64,000 nucleotides of DNA, taken from assembly GCF_030813715.1 (NCBI RefSeq), contig NZ_JAUSUZ010000001.1, positions 4,836,001 to 4,900,000 on the forward strand, in the 5' to 3' direction. This DNA is from Catenuloplanes indicus (GTDB lineage Bacteria > Actinomycetota > Actinomycetes > Mycobacteriales > Micromonosporaceae). Of this stretch, positions 8,158 to 18,100 are shown piece after piece; position 1 is the stretch's first letter; each line of letters begins with the position of its first letter. Below the pieces are notes generated by a model that saw only the letters and a program-made list of their open reading frames with translations, had not been told where the DNA came from and did no database searches. A program made the translations under genes and the position numbers.

Positions 8158-9249
8158 ATGGCAGCGGCGAACGACCAACCGGCCAAGCAGGCCGACCAGA
8201 TGAGCGAGCACATCCTGCTCGACGAGCCCACTACGTCCGACCTGCGAGGCAAGGTCACCGACGCGTGGAACGAGTTCGCTCGTGCGCTCGCCGGCGTGCT
8301 CCCGTCGCTGCCCGAGGGCGCCTACGTAGAGCTGACGCTGGATCCGACCGCATCCGGCGTGGGGGAGGCCGTCTACTCCGTGACCATCTCGGTCAAGGAG
8401 GACGGGCACGTCTTCGCGTTCGCGGTCAGCAACGCCCAGCTGCCCGAGGGCTACCGAATGGACCGGGCCGCGGTCGCGGAGATGGTCGCGCTCGGCTGGT
8501 CGCCACCCGGCGTGGTGGAGGGCTCGGGCGGCCAGTTCGGCCTGCGGACGAACATGGCCGGCGCATCTCGGCTGGCCACCACGGTCGCGCGCACGCTGCG
8601 CGACATCTACGGCGCGCCGCACCCGGCGTTCGTGGTCTACCTCGTGCACGACAGCGAGGACGAGCCGATCGACGCGCCGCCGCTGGGCACCGCGCGGCAC
8701 GAGCCGACGATCGGCGACATCGAGCGCGCGGAGCTCGACCTGGAAGAGGCGCTGATCTCCGGTAAGGACGGGGATCCGCTGGCCGGCTTCGAGCTGGAGG
8801 ACCAGGTCAAAATGGTCATCAGCTCGATGACGAAGATCTCCGTCGAGCAGCTGCAGGTGGACGCGGACGGCGACATCGGCATCCGGGCCGGCTCCGCGAT
8901 GGTCTTCGTCCGGGTGCGCGACAACCCGCCGCTGGTGGACGTGTTCTCGCCGATCCTGACCGAGATCGAGCCGACCGAGCAGCTGTACGTGAAGCTCTCC
9001 GAGCTGACCAACCGCATGCCGATCGGCCGGCTCTACTGCGCGAACGACACGGTGTGGGCGTCGATCCCGGTCTTCGGCCGCAACTTCCAGGCCACCCACC
9101 TGATGCTGGCGGTGCAGGTGATGACCGGACTGGCCGACGAGCTGGACGACCGGCTGCACGGCGAGTTCGGCGGCAAGCGGTTCTTCGGCGAGGGCGACAA
9201 GCCGCCGGTGAAGGAGCCGGAGGACCACCGTACCGGCATGTACCTCTGA
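8158..9249 (+). CDS. YbjN / type III-chaperone-like protein (TY-Chap type), 363 residues
   Basis: A soluble acidic protein. The N-terminal 150 residues (WNEFARALAGVLPSLPEGAY and following) contain a beta-rich region with DGHVFAFAVSNAQLPEGYRM. The C-terminal part from about residue 215 (MVISSMTKISVEQLQVDADG) reads like a YbjN/CesT-type peptide-binding fold. The start at 8158 has GGAGGCGGAG upstream. The architecture suggests a small chaperone or sensor of the two-domain TY-Chap kind; no catalytic residues stand out. It lies alone between mobA/DUF6457 and the propeller lipoprotein. The family call is by resemblance, so moderately sure. Confidence 0.6.
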   Translation: MAAANDQPAKQADQMSEHILLDEPTTSDLRGKVTDAWNEFARALAGVLPSLPEGAYVELTLDPTASGVGEAVYSVTISVKEDGHVFAFAVSNAQLPEGYRMDRAAVAEMVALGWSPPGVVEGSGGQFGLRTNMAGASRLATTVARTLRDIYGAPHPAFVVYLVHDSEDEPIDAPPLGTARHEPTIGDIERAELDLEEALISGKDGDPLAGFELEDQVKMVISSMTKISVEQLQVDADGDIGIRAGSAMVFVRVRDNPPLVDVFSPILTEIEPTEQLYVKLSELTNRMPIGRLYCANDTVWASIPVFGRNFQATHLMLAVQVMTGLADELDDRLHGEFGGKRFFGEGDKPPVKEPEDHRTGMYL

Positions 9250-9290
9250 GCTGACGGAACGGCCGGGCGCACGCCGCCGTCCAACCGGGC

Positions 9291-11108
9291 ATGACTGTGT
9301 CCCGGCGAAGCCCGGCCGTTCTCGCGCTGCTGCTGGCGCTGACGGCCTGCACGTCGTCCTCGGACGACACTCACGACGCTCCGCCGGTGTCGCCGGCGGA
9401 GGGACTGCGACTCGTCTCATACGACTCCTGCCCCGGCCTCTACGACACGCTGCGGGCAGCCGCCGCGGCGGACGTCGGCCCGTACGGCTTCGCGGGCGAC
9501 GACGTGGTGATGCCGGCCGACGCGGCGCGGGACGGTCCCGCGCCGGTGCCGAACGGGTCCGACCTCGCAGCCGGCAACGCGTTCTCCGGTACGAACACGC
9601 ACGAGCGCGGCGTGGACGAGCCCGACTTGATCAAGACGGACGGCCGCCGGATCGTCACGGTCGCGGTGCGCAACGGCGTTCCGGTGCTCCGGGTGGTCGA
9701 CGCGGCGTCCCGCGCGCAGACCGGCGAGCTGCGGCTGACCGACGCGTACGGCGTCTCGGACCTGCTGCTGTCCGGTGATCGCGCACTGGTGTTGACCGCA
9801 CCGGACGCGCCCGTCTCCGTGCCGAACGGGTTCGCCGAGGACACCCGCGGCTGGCCGGTGCCGCAACAGTCCCGGCTGGACCTGCGCCTGATCGACCTGA
9901 CCGCCGCGCCACGCCAGATCGGCCGGTACGCGATGGACGGCTCGCTGGTCGACGCGCGGCAGACCGGCGGTACCGCCCGCGTCGTGGTGCGCTCGTCGCC
10001 ACGCATCGAGTTCCCGCTGGACCGGCCGGACGTGGACGTGAACCGCCGGATCGTGGCGGAGGCCGGGGACGACGTGTGGCTGCCCCGCTTCGAGGTGACC
10101 GCGCCGGACGGCTCGGTCACCACCGGCACGGTCCCGTGCGCGCGGGTGAGCCGGCCCGCCTCGTACGACGGGGTGCGCATGCTGACCATGCTGAGCTTCG
10201 ACCTGGCCGCCACCGCGCTGGCCGACGGCACGCCGGTGACCGTGGTCGCGGACGGCGACACCGTCTACGGCACGGCCACCAGCCTCTACGTCGCGGACGG
10301 CGGCGTGGACCGGACCGAGATCTACCGCTTCGACACCGGCGGCGGCACGCCCCGGTACGCCGCGTCCGGCGTGGTGCCCGGCCGGCTGCTCAACCAGTAC
10401 GCGCTCTCCGAATGGAACGGCAGCCTGCGCGCGGCCACCACGGTCGACGCGCACAACTCCAGCTCGGTCACGGTGCTGACCCAGCGCGGCACCGCGCTGG
10501 CGCTCGCCGGCACGGTCGGTGACCTGGGCCGGGGCGAGACCATCCACTCGGTCCGGTTTCTGGAGGACCGCGGGTACGTCGTCACGTTCCGCCGGACCGA
10601 CCCGCTCTACGCGATCGACCTGCGCGATCCCGCCCGGCCGGTAGTGACCGGGGAACTGAAGATCCCGGGTTACTCCGCCTACCTCCACCCGGCCGCGCCG
10701 GGCCGGCTGATCGGCGTCGGCCAGGACGCCACCGCCGAGGGCCGGATCACCGGGCTTCAGGTGTCGCTCTTCGACGTGACGGACCCGGGCGCACCGGCCC
10801 GCCTCGCGCAGCACCACCTGCCGGCGGCCGGCTCGGCCGCCGAGTTCGACCCGCACGCGTTTCTCTTCTGGCCGGCCACCGGGCATCTGGTGGTGCCGGT
10901 CGCCGGGCACACCGGCGCGGCCGCGGCCGCGCTGGTGTTGAGGCTGACCGGCGACACGCTCGCCGAGGCCGGCACGCTCGCCCAGCCGGACGGCAGCCCG
11001 GTCACCCGCTCGCTGGTCGTCGGCGACACGCTGTGGACCGCCGGCCCCGGCGGTCTGCACGCGGTCTCGCTCGCCACGCTCGAGGATCTGGCCTGGCTGC
11101 CGACGTAA
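9291..11108 (+). CDS. Secreted beta-propeller lipoprotein (COG4880-like)
   Basis: A 605-residue exported protein. The signal sequence SRRSPAVLALLLALTAC has a lipobox Cys20, followed by a Ser/Asp linker. The segment GTNTHERGVDEPDLIKTDGR is the diagnostic entry of the large family of secreted proteins with a C-terminal beta-propeller distantly related to WD40. Blades follow to the end (for example TIHSVRFLEDRGYVVTFRRT and DPLYAIDLRDPARPVVTGEL). It is expected to sit on the outer face of the membrane as a binding scaffold. It ends 23 bases before the convergent DUF4192 gene. Molecular role unknown. Confidence 0.85.
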   Translation: MTVSRRSPAVLALLLALTACTSSSDDTHDAPPVSPAEGLRLVSYDSCPGLYDTLRAAAAADVGPYGFAGDDVVMPADAARDGPAPVPNGSDLAAGNAFSGTNTHERGVDEPDLIKTDGRRIVTVAVRNGVPVLRVVDAASRAQTGELRLTDAYGVSDLLLSGDRALVLTAPDAPVSVPNGFAEDTRGWPVPQQSRLDLRLIDLTAAPRQIGRYAMDGSLVDARQTGGTARVVVRSSPRIEFPLDRPDVDVNRRIVAEAGDDVWLPRFEVTAPDGSVTTGTVPCARVSRPASYDGVRMLTMLSFDLAATALADGTPVTVVADGDTVYGTATSLYVADGGVDRTEIYRFDTGGGTPRYAASGVVPGRLLNQYALSEWNGSLRAATTVDAHNSSSVTVLTQRGTALALAGTVGDLGRGETIHSVRFLEDRGYVVTFRRTDPLYAIDLRDPARPVVTGELKIPGYSAYLHPAAPGRLIGVGQDATAEGRITGLQVSLFDVTDPGAPARLAQHHLPAAGSAAEFDPHAFLFWPATGHLVVPVAGHTGAAAAALVLRLTGDTLAEAGTLAQPDGSPVTRSLVVGDTLWTAGPGGLHAVSLATLEDLAWLPT

Positions 11109-11131
11109 CCGTCGCGCCCCGGCCCGGTGGG

Positions 11132-12115
11132 TCATAACGCGGCCTCGACACGGTCCAGCTCGGACGGTGGGACGCCGTCGGTGAGCACGGCGTCGAGCAG
11201 GCGGGCGATGCCGAGTGACGGGTCGGACTCCAGCGCGCGGTCGACCGCGACCGCGGCGAGCGCGCCCTGGCCGGTGCGCCACGCGGTGTACGCGAGCAGC
11301 ACGGCCGGCATCGCGGCCAGCTCGGGACGGGCGCGGCGCAGCAGGTCGGCCCAGAGCTGGACCTGCCAGCCGGCGGCGGCCGCGCGCTCCAGCGCGTGCT
11401 CCCCGACGGGCGTGTGCGCCAGCAGCACGCTCAACCACGCCGCCTCGTCGTCGTCGAGCGTGCCGCCGGCCCGGTGCCGTGCCATGGCGACGCCGATCGC
11501 GCGGGCACCGGCCCGCCGGATCTCGCCGAGCAGCGGGCCCGCACCGGGCGGGGTGCGGGCGGCCAGCTCCTCCAGCCGGCGGTCGGCCGCCACGGTGGCC
11601 ACCCTCATCCCCTCGTCGCCGGCCGGCGCGACGGACGCGACCAGCACCTCGCGGGAGGTGAACACGTCGAAGCCCGCGCGCCGCCGGACCTCCGCGGCCT
11701 CCGCGTCGAACGGCCGGCCCTCGGGCGGGCAGCAGCCCTCGTCCGTGCACAGGTAGCACCAGAAGCGGCCGTCGGCGACGCGCAGCTGCCGGCCCACCGG
11801 GATGTCCAGCTCGAGAAGCGCGTCCGCGACCGCGGAGACCAGCGCGGCACCGCTGCTGCGCTCGTCGGTCCAGCCGAGCAGGACCACCGAGTCGACCGTC
11901 TGCCGGGCCACCACGGCCGCGACGTGCTGCGCGAACGCGTCGACCTCGGCGAACGGTGTGTCGGCCGGTGGCAGATCGCGGCGGGCCGCGAACATCAGCG
12001 TGTGCCCGCGCCGGCCGACCACCACCAGGCTGTCGCGTGGGTGGAAACCGAGCAGGTACGGCACGACCGCGACCAGGTGGGCGGGGGAGGTGACCCGGAG
12101 ATCGGAGAGGCTCAT
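11132..12115 (-). CDS. DUF4192 family protein
   Basis: A 327-residue protein beginning MSLSDLRVTSPAHLVAVVPY and continuing with LLGFHPRDSLVVVGRRG, the conserved opening of DUF4192, an actinobacterial family of unknown function. There is a Cys cluster in WCYLCTDEGCCPPEG (about residues 123-137) and a helical C-terminus. No signal peptide or membrane segment is seen. The start is ATG 12115; the ribosome site is weak. A pair of DnaA-box-like sequences lies just upstream. Confidence 0.85.
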   Translation of the reverse strand: MSLSDLRVTSPAHLVAVVPYLLGFHPRDSLVVVGRRGHTLMFAARRDLPPADTPFAEVDAFAQHVAAVVARQTVDSVVLLGWTDERSSGAALVSAVADALLELDIPVGRQLRVADGRFWCYLCTDEGCCPPEGRPFDAEAAEVRRRAGFDVFTSREVLVASVAPAGDEGMRVATVAADRRLEELAARTPPGAGPLLGEIRRAGARAIGVAMARHRAGGTLDDDEAAWLSVLLAHTPVGEHALERAAAAGWQVQLWADLLRRARPELAAMPAVLLAYTAWRTGQGALAAVAVDRALESDPSLGIARLLDAVLTDGVPPSELDRVEAAL

Positions 12116-12154
12116 GCAGCGAGCGTCGTCACCGGCCGGAGGGTCGGCGACCGC

Positions 12155-12182
12155 CTGTGGAAAACCCCGGCGTTGTCCACAG
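12155..12182. promoter_or_regulatory. Inverted pair of DnaA-box-like sites
   Basis: TTGTCCACA at 12173-12181 is the actinobacterial DnaA-box consensus. TGTGGAAAA at 12156-12164 is an inverted copy with one mismatch, and CTGTGGA / TCCACAG form perfect 7-bp outer arms. The pair sits between the DUF4192 and acetyltransferase genes, upstream of the former. Confidence 0.45.
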
Positions 12183-12213
12183 AAAGATGGTGCGAATATC
12201 GGATGAGCCCAGC

Positions 12214-12723
12214 TCAGGACCGGAAGTCGAGTGCGTGGAGTTGCGGGCCGTCGCGCCAGGCCGTGGGTTTCCGGCCCAGATCGAGCGTCAGCTCGACCGA
12301 GGAGAGCACGGTGAAGCCGGCCGCGTGCAGACACCCGATCGCCTCGACGTTGCGGGTCTCCGGCGAGACGGTCAGCGAGGTCAGGCCGCGGCGGCGTGCC
12401 TCCTCGGCCAGGAAGCCGAGCATCGTGGTGGCGACGCCCGCGCCGCGATGACCGTCCGCGACCACGATGGGTTCGACCGCACCGCGCCGGCCGTCCGCGA
12501 TCAGCCCGACCAGGCCGATCACGCCGGCCTCCGGGTGGTCGGCGACCCAGACGCCGGACAGGTCGAGCCGCGTCAGGTACTCCTCGAACGCGGCGGTCGG
12601 GTCCGCGCCGCCGTAACCGGGGTCGTCGTACAGCTCACGGTGCCGTTCCGTCAGCTCGCCCCAGAGCTGCCGGCCGACGCCGTGATCCATCGGACGATAT
12701 GGACGGACAGCCACCGCACCCAT
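12214..12723 (-). CDS. GNAT-family N-acetyltransferase
   Basis: A 169-residue acetyl-CoA-dependent acetyltransferase. The CoA-binding motif A is PIVVADGHRGAGVATTMLGF (R-x-x-G-x-A type), and the C-terminal half has NVEAIGCLHAAGF, the usual motif B region. ATG 12723 is the likely start; no Shine-Dalgarno is seen but a CATTATGT box lies just upstream, so translation may be leaderless. It is divergent from the kinase gene, 45 bases apart. The substrate is unknown. Confidence 0.85.
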   Translation of the reverse strand: MGAVAVRPYRPMDHGVGRQLWGELTERHRELYDDPGYGGADPTAAFEEYLTRLDLSGVWVADHPEAGVIGLVGLIADGRRGAVEPIVVADGHRGAGVATTMLGFLAEEARRRGLTSLTVSPETRNVEAIGCLHAAGFTVLSSVELTLDLGRKPTAWRDGPQLHALDFRS

Positions 12724-12768
12724 ACGGACATAATGACTGGGTCGACACCCGGTGGGGAGATCAAGCGG

Positions 12769-13671
12769 ATGGACATGGCCTACCTTCGTGCGCACCCGCA
12801 GCACCTCCCGACATTTCTCACCCATCAGAGGATCCGGCAGACGCCGGTGGGCGGCGGCAGCATCTCGGACGCGTTCCGGCTGACGCTGGACGACGGCACC
12901 TCACTCTTCGCCAAGAACCGGCCGGAAGCCGTGCCGCGCACGTTGTTCGAGGTGGAGGCCGCCGGGCTGGGCTGGCTCGGCGCGGCGGACGGCGTACCGG
13001 TGCCGGAGGTGCTCGTGGTTCTTCCGGACCTGCTCGCGATGGAGTGGATCGAGCCGGGTGCGCCCACGCCGGAGGCGGCCCGGCGGTTCGGCGCGGAACT
13101 GGCCGTGACGCACCTGGCCGGTGCGCCCGCGTTCGGTGAGCTGCCCGGGCACACCGACGGCTTCATCGGCGCGCTGCCACAGGACGACACACCCTCGGCT
13201 GGCCCGTGGGGGCCCTGGTTCGCGGAACGGCGGTTGCTGCCGCACCTGCGGCGGTCGGTGGACAACCGCGCGCTCGACCAGGAGACGCACGCGGCGGTCG
13301 CGCGGGTGCTGGACCGGATCGAGAGCTTCGGCGGAGACGAGCCGCCGTCGCGCATCCACGGCGACCTGTGGCCGGGCAACGTGCTGTGGGGCGCGGACGG
13401 GCGGGCCCGGCTGATCGACCCGGCCGCGCACGGCGGCCACCGGGAGACCGACCTGGCCGCGCTGCTGCTCTTCGGCGGCGTACCGGAGCAGAACCAGATC
13501 ATCAGCGGGTACGCCGAGGCGGCGGCCGCACTCGGCCGGCCGCTGGACGACCGCTGGGAGGCCCGGATCCCGCTGCACCAACTGCACCTGCTGCTGGTGC
13601 ACACCGCGCTGTTCGGGTCGGCCTACCGAGCCCGGGTTCGGCAGGCCGCCCACCTGATGCTTCGCCGGTGA
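12769..13671 (+). CDS. Fructosamine kinase / aminoglycoside-phosphotransferase-fold kinase
   Basis: A 300-residue kinase of the fructosamine-3-kinase family, which phosphorylates ketosamine adducts as protein-glycation repair. It shows the phosphate loop region GGGSISDAFRL, the ATP lysine in DGTSLFAKNRPE, the catalytic loop IHGDLWPGNVLW (HGDLxxxN) and the metal motif RLIDPAAHGGHRETDLA. The start at ATG 12769 has GGGGAGA eight bases upstream. It is divergent from the GNAT gene. Family assignment is firm; the physiological substrate is inferred. Confidence 0.9.
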   Translation: MDMAYLRAHPQHLPTFLTHQRIRQTPVGGGSISDAFRLTLDDGTSLFAKNRPEAVPRTLFEVEAAGLGWLGAADGVPVPEVLVVLPDLLAMEWIEPGAPTPEAARRFGAELAVTHLAGAPAFGELPGHTDGFIGALPQDDTPSAGPWGPWFAERRLLPHLRRSVDNRALDQETHAAVARVLDRIESFGGDEPPSRIHGDLWPGNVLWGADGRARLIDPAAHGGHRETDLAALLLFGGVPEQNQIISGYAEAAAALGRPLDDRWEARIPLHQLHLLLVHTALFGSAYRARVRQAAHLMLRR

Positions 13672-13696
13672 TCGAAGCGCGCGCTAAGTTCGACGC

Positions 13697-14734
13697 GTGG
13701 ACGAAGCCGCACCCCGCCCCGCCGACCCGGGTCTCATCGACCGGTTCGGCCGGCGTGCCGTCGATCTCCGGGTCTCGCTGACCGACCGGTGCAACCTGCG
13801 CTGTACGTACTGCATGCCCGCGGAGGGTCTGGCCTGGCTGCCGAGCTCGGAGGTGCTCACCGACGACGAGGTGATCCGGCTGGTCCGGATCGCGGTTGCG
13901 CACCTGGGTGTGGAGGACGTGCGGTTCACCGGCGGCGAGCCGCTGATCCGGCCCGGCCTGACCAGGATCATCACCGAGGTGGCGGCGCTGGACCGGCGGC
14001 CGCAGATGAGCCTGACCACGAACGGCATCGGCCTGGAGCGCACCGCGGTCGCGTTGCGCGACGCCGGGCTGGACCGGATCAACGTGTCGCTCGACACGCT
14101 GGACGACGATCGGTTCGCCACGCTGACCCGGCGCCGGCGGCTGCACGACGTGCTGGCCGGGCTGCGTGCCGCGGCCGATGCCGGGCTGACTCCCGTCAAG
14201 ATCAATACGGTGCTGATGCGCGGCATCAACGACGACGAGGCGCCGGCACTGCTCGCGTTCGCGCTGGAGCACGGGTACGAGCTGCGGTTCATCGAGCAGA
14301 TGCCGCTGGACGCACAGCACGGGTGGGACCGGGCGTCGATGGTCACGGCCGAGGAGATCCTGCGTGACCTGCGCGCCGCGTTCACGCTGCTGCCCGACCC
14401 GATCGCGCGGGGCGGTGCGCCCGCGGAGACGTGGCTGGTCGAGGGGCACCAGGCGCTCGGCGGTGGGCCGGCCCGGGTCGGTGTGATCGGGACCGTGACG
14501 CGCCCGTTCTGCGGTGACTGCGACCGCACCCGGCTGACCGCGGACGGGCAGGTGCGCGCGTGCCTCTTCGCCACCGACGAGTCCGACCTGCGCGCCGCGC
14601 TCCGGTCCGGCGCCTCCGACGAGGAGCTGGCCGACCGGTGGCGGATCGCGATGTGGGGCAAACGTGCCGGTCATGGCATCGACGATCCGTCGTTCCTGCA
14701 GCCGGCCCGGCCGATGTCGGCGATCGGGGGCTGA
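13697..14734 (+). CDS. moaA: GTP 3',8-cyclase MoaA (radical SAM)
   Basis: A 345-residue enzyme for the first step of molybdenum-cofactor synthesis, GTP to 3',8-cyclo-GTP. The radical SAM motif is CNLRCTYC (CxxxCxxC) near residue 32. FTGGEPLIRPGL follows, then the second cluster motif FCGDCDRTRLTADGQVRACL. The chain ends in the characteristic Gly-Gly tail (MSAIGG). The start is GTG 13697; a TAAGTT box seven bases earlier and no Shine-Dalgarno suggest a leaderless message. moaD follows after four bases. Confidence 0.97.
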   Translation: MDEAAPRPADPGLIDRFGRRAVDLRVSLTDRCNLRCTYCMPAEGLAWLPSSEVLTDDEVIRLVRIAVAHLGVEDVRFTGGEPLIRPGLTRIITEVAALDRRPQMSLTTNGIGLERTAVALRDAGLDRINVSLDTLDDDRFATLTRRRRLHDVLAGLRAAADAGLTPVKINTVLMRGINDDEAPALLAFALEHGYELRFIEQMPLDAQHGWDRASMVTAEEILRDLRAAFTLLPDPIARGGAPAETWLVEGHQALGGGPARVGVIGTVTRPFCGDCDRTRLTADGQVRACLFATDESDLRAALRSGASDEELADRWRIAMWGKRAGHGIDDPSFLQPARPMSAIGG

Positions 14735-14738
14735 TCGC

Positions 14739-14987
14739 ATGAAGATCACCGTGCGGTACTTCGCGGCGGCCCGCGCCGCGGCCGGCACCGCGGAGGAGAC
14801 GCTGGACTCGTCCGCGGCGACGCTGGACGCGCTGCTGGCCGAGCTCGCCGCCCGACACGGGGAACGGCTGACCTCGGTCTTCGCCCGCGCCAGCTACCTG
14901 GTCGACGGCACCGCCTGGCGCGACCCGGCCGCCGAACTCCCCCAGGACCCGACCGTGGACGTGCTGCCACCTTTTGCCGGAGGCTAA
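14739..14987 (+). CDS. moaD: Molybdopterin synthase sulfur-carrier subunit MoaD
   Basis: An 82-residue ubiquitin-like sulfur carrier (beta-grasp) ending in VDVLPPFAGG; the C-terminal Gly-Gly is adenylated and thiocarboxylated before sulfur transfer to cyclic pyranopterin. ATG 14739 follows the moaA stop by four bases. Its partner subunit MoaE lies 16.5 kb away. Unusually, the codons for the last three residues and the stop are the first copy of a 24-bp tandem repeat that continues for about 80 bases downstream. Confidence 0.93.
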   Translation: MKITVRYFAAARAAAGTAEETLDSSAATLDALLAELAARHGERLTSVFARASYLVDGTAWRDPAAELPQDPTVDVLPPFAGG

Positions 14988-15065
14988 GGGCGGCTCCGTG
15001 CCGGAGGCCAAGGGCGGCTCCGTGCCGGAGGCCAAGGGCGGCTCCGTGCCGGAGGCCAGCGGCGG
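14976..15065 (+). repeat. 24-bp tandem repeat running out of the moaD 3' end
   Basis: Units begin at 14976, 15000, 15024 and 15048 (last one partial). Each reads GCCGGAGGC-CAAGGGCGGCTCCGT, with T for C in the first copy, which creates the moaD stop codon. Each junction carries CTCCG-TGC-CGGAG, a small hairpin, so the array may work as a run of weak terminators. Confidence 0.85.
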
Positions 15066-15195
15066 CAGACTGAGCGGCTCACTCCGTACCGGTGAAGGAT
15101 TTGATCTTGATCTTGGGGGTTGAGGACTTCGCGAGTACGTCACATCCCGGGCGTGGCGGCGCGCGGCAGGACGGCGCGGCGTGGCAGGATGCAGC

Positions 15196-18100
15196 GTGCC
15201 CCCGTTGAGCGCGAGACCCTTCGACGGCGCCGCGGCCGCGCCTCCGTTCGTGGCCGACCTGCACATTCACTCCAAGTACTCGCGCGCATGCAGTCGTGAT
15301 CTGAACATGCCGAACCTGGCGTGGTGGGCGCGGCGCAAGGGCGTGGCGTTGCTCGGCACCGGCGACTTCACGCACCCTGCCTGGTTCGATCACCTCCGCG
15401 AGACGCTGAAGCCCGCCGAGCCCGGCCTCTACCGGCTCGCCCCGGACGTCGAGGCGGACATCGCCCGCCGCCTGCCGCCGCGGCTGTCCAGCGCTGCCGA
15501 GGCGAGACCGATGCGCTACATGCTGTCGGTGGAGATCTCGACGATCTACAAGCGCGGCGACCGTACGCGCAAGGTCCACCACCTGATCTACATGCCGGAT
15601 CTGGACGCCGCCGCGCGGTTCAACACTGCGCTCGGCCGGATCGGCAACCTCGGCTCGGACGGCCGGCCGATCCTCGGGCTGGACTCGCGCGACCTGCTGG
15701 AGATCGTGCTGGAGTCGAGCCCGGACGGGTTCCTGGTCCCGGCGCACATCTGGACGCCGTGGTTCTCCGCGCTCGGCTCGAAGTCCGGCTTCGACGCGAT
15801 CGCGGACTGCTACGCGGACCTTGCCGGGCACATCTTCGCGGTGGAGACCGGGCTGTCCTCGGACCCGGCGATGAACGGCCGGGTGAGCAGCCTGGACGCG
15901 TACCAGCTGGTCTCGAACTCGGACGCGCACTCGCCGCCGGCGCTGGCCCGGGAGGCGACCGTGCTGTCGTCCGCGCTGGACTACTTCTCGGTCCGCGATG
16001 CGCTGCGCACCGGCGCCGGGCTGGACGGCACGATCGAGTTCTTCCCCGAGGAGGGCAAGTACCACGCGGACGGGCACCGGAACTGCGGGATCAACTGGGA
16101 ACCGGCCCGCTCGCGCGCGAACGGCGGCATATGCCCCGAGTGCGGCAAGGGTCTCACGATCGGCGTGCTGAGCCGGGTCGAGGACCTGGCCGACCGGGCG
16201 CCGGACGTCCCGCGGCCGGACGCGAAGAAGGTCACCCACCTGGTGCCGCTGGCCGAGATCCTCGGCGAGATCAACGCGGTGGGCGCCCGGTCGAAGACCG
16301 TGGAGGGGCAGCTCAACTCGCTGATCGCGGCGCTCGGCTCGGAGCTGGACATCCTGACCACGGTGCCGGTGGCGGACGTGACCGCGGCCGGCGGCGAGCT
16401 GATCGGCGAGGCGATCTCGCGGCTGCGCCGCGGACAGGTGCGGAGAATCCCCGGGTACGACGGGGAGTACGGCGTCATCAAGCTGTTCGAGCCGGGGGAG
16501 TTGCACTCGTCCGGCGGCGCGGCACAGGCGGACACGCTGTTCGATCTTCCGGTGCCGCAGCAGCGGGTGCCGGCGAAGCGCAAGGTCACGGCCGCGGCGT
16601 CGAGCAAGCCGGCGAAGAAGACCGCGGCCGTGTCGCTGCCGGCGCCGGAGTCCCCCGCTCCGCCGCCGGTCACCGCGTCCGACGCGGGGCCATCGGGCAT
16701 GCCGGGCGGGGACGCGGCGCGGCCGAGACCGGCGCGTGGCGTCGCCTCGGTCCCGCAGAAGACCCCGAAGAAGCCGCAGCCGCCGCTCGCGCCGCCGCCG
16801 TCACCGCACGAGCCGTTCGAGCCGATGCTCTCCGGCATGGAGGAGGTCGGCACCGGGCTGCTGGACCGGCTGGACGCGATGCAGCGGGTGGCCGCGTCCG
16901 CGCCGTCCGGGCCGCTGCTGATCGTGGCCGGCCCGGGCACCGGCAAGACCCGCACGCTGACTCACCGGATCGCGTACCTGTGCGCGGAGCTGAACGTCTT
17001 CCCGGAGCAGTGCCTGGCGATCACGTTCACCCGGCGTGCGGCCGAGGAGATGCGGGAACGGCTGGACGGGCTGCTCGGGCCGGTCGCCGAGGACGTCACG
17101 GTCTCCACGTTCCACTCGCTGGGCCTGCAGATCCTCCGGGAGAACACGGCCGCGGCCGGGCTGCCGGAGGACTTCCGGATCGCGGACGACGCGGAGCGCA
17201 CGGCCGCGCGGGCCGAGGCCGGGGCGGACGACGCCGCGTACGCGAAGCTGCTCCGCGCGGACAGCCTGGTGGACCTGGACGAGCTGGTCACGCTGCCGGT
17301 CGCGCTGCTGACCGAGTCGAAGGCGCTGGTCGAGGAGTACCGGGCTCGCTGGCGGTGGATCTTCGTCGACGAGTACCAGGACGTGGACGCGGTCCAGTAC
17401 GACCTGCTGCGCCTGCTCAGCCCGCCGGACGGCAACCTGTGCGCGATCGGCGACCCGGACCAGGCGATCTACTCGTTCCGTGGCGCGGACGTGGGCTACT
17501 TCCTGCGCTTCGCGCAGGACTTCACGGACGCCCGGACGGTACGGCTGACCCGCAACTACCGCTCGTCCGCACCGATCCTGGCCGCGGCCGTGCAGGCGAT
17601 CGCGCCGGCCTCGCTGGTCCGCGGCCGGCGACTGGACCCGGCCCGGCTCGACCCGGAGGCGCCGCTGGTCGGCCGGCTCGCGGCCGGTTCCGCCGGTGAC
17701 GAGGCCGAGTTCGTCGCGCGGACCGTGGACGAGCTGGTCGGCGGCGTGTCGCACCGGTCGATGGACGCGGGCCGGGCGGACGGGCGCACCTCGAACGTCT
17801 CGTTCTCCGACATCGCGGTGCTCTACCGTACGGACGCGCAGTCCGGGCCGATCCTGGACGCGCTGAACCGGGCCGGCATCCCGGTGCAGAAGCGCTCGCA
17901 CAACCGGTTGCGGGACCGCGCCGGCGTCACCGCGATCGCGCGTGAGCTGCGCCATCAGGACGGGCTCGGCGGTTCGGTCGCGGCCCGGGTGCGGCTGACC
18001 GGTCAGGTACTCGCCGAGCGGTACGCGACGCCGACGCTGGACTCATCCGGCGCGGTCGAGCCGGCCGACATCTGGTCCGCGGTGGACGTGCTGAAGCCGC

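Noticed and set aside
14976-15065. 24-bp repeats as a CRISPR or iteron array
   Set aside because: Units abut without spacers and start inside moaD; there is no rep gene.
15321-17699. A 792-codon frame inside the EndoQ-helicase gene
   Set aside because: Same strand, other frame, GC-driven openness; the composition is Arg/Gly/Ala only, whereas the chosen frame has nuclease and helicase motifs.
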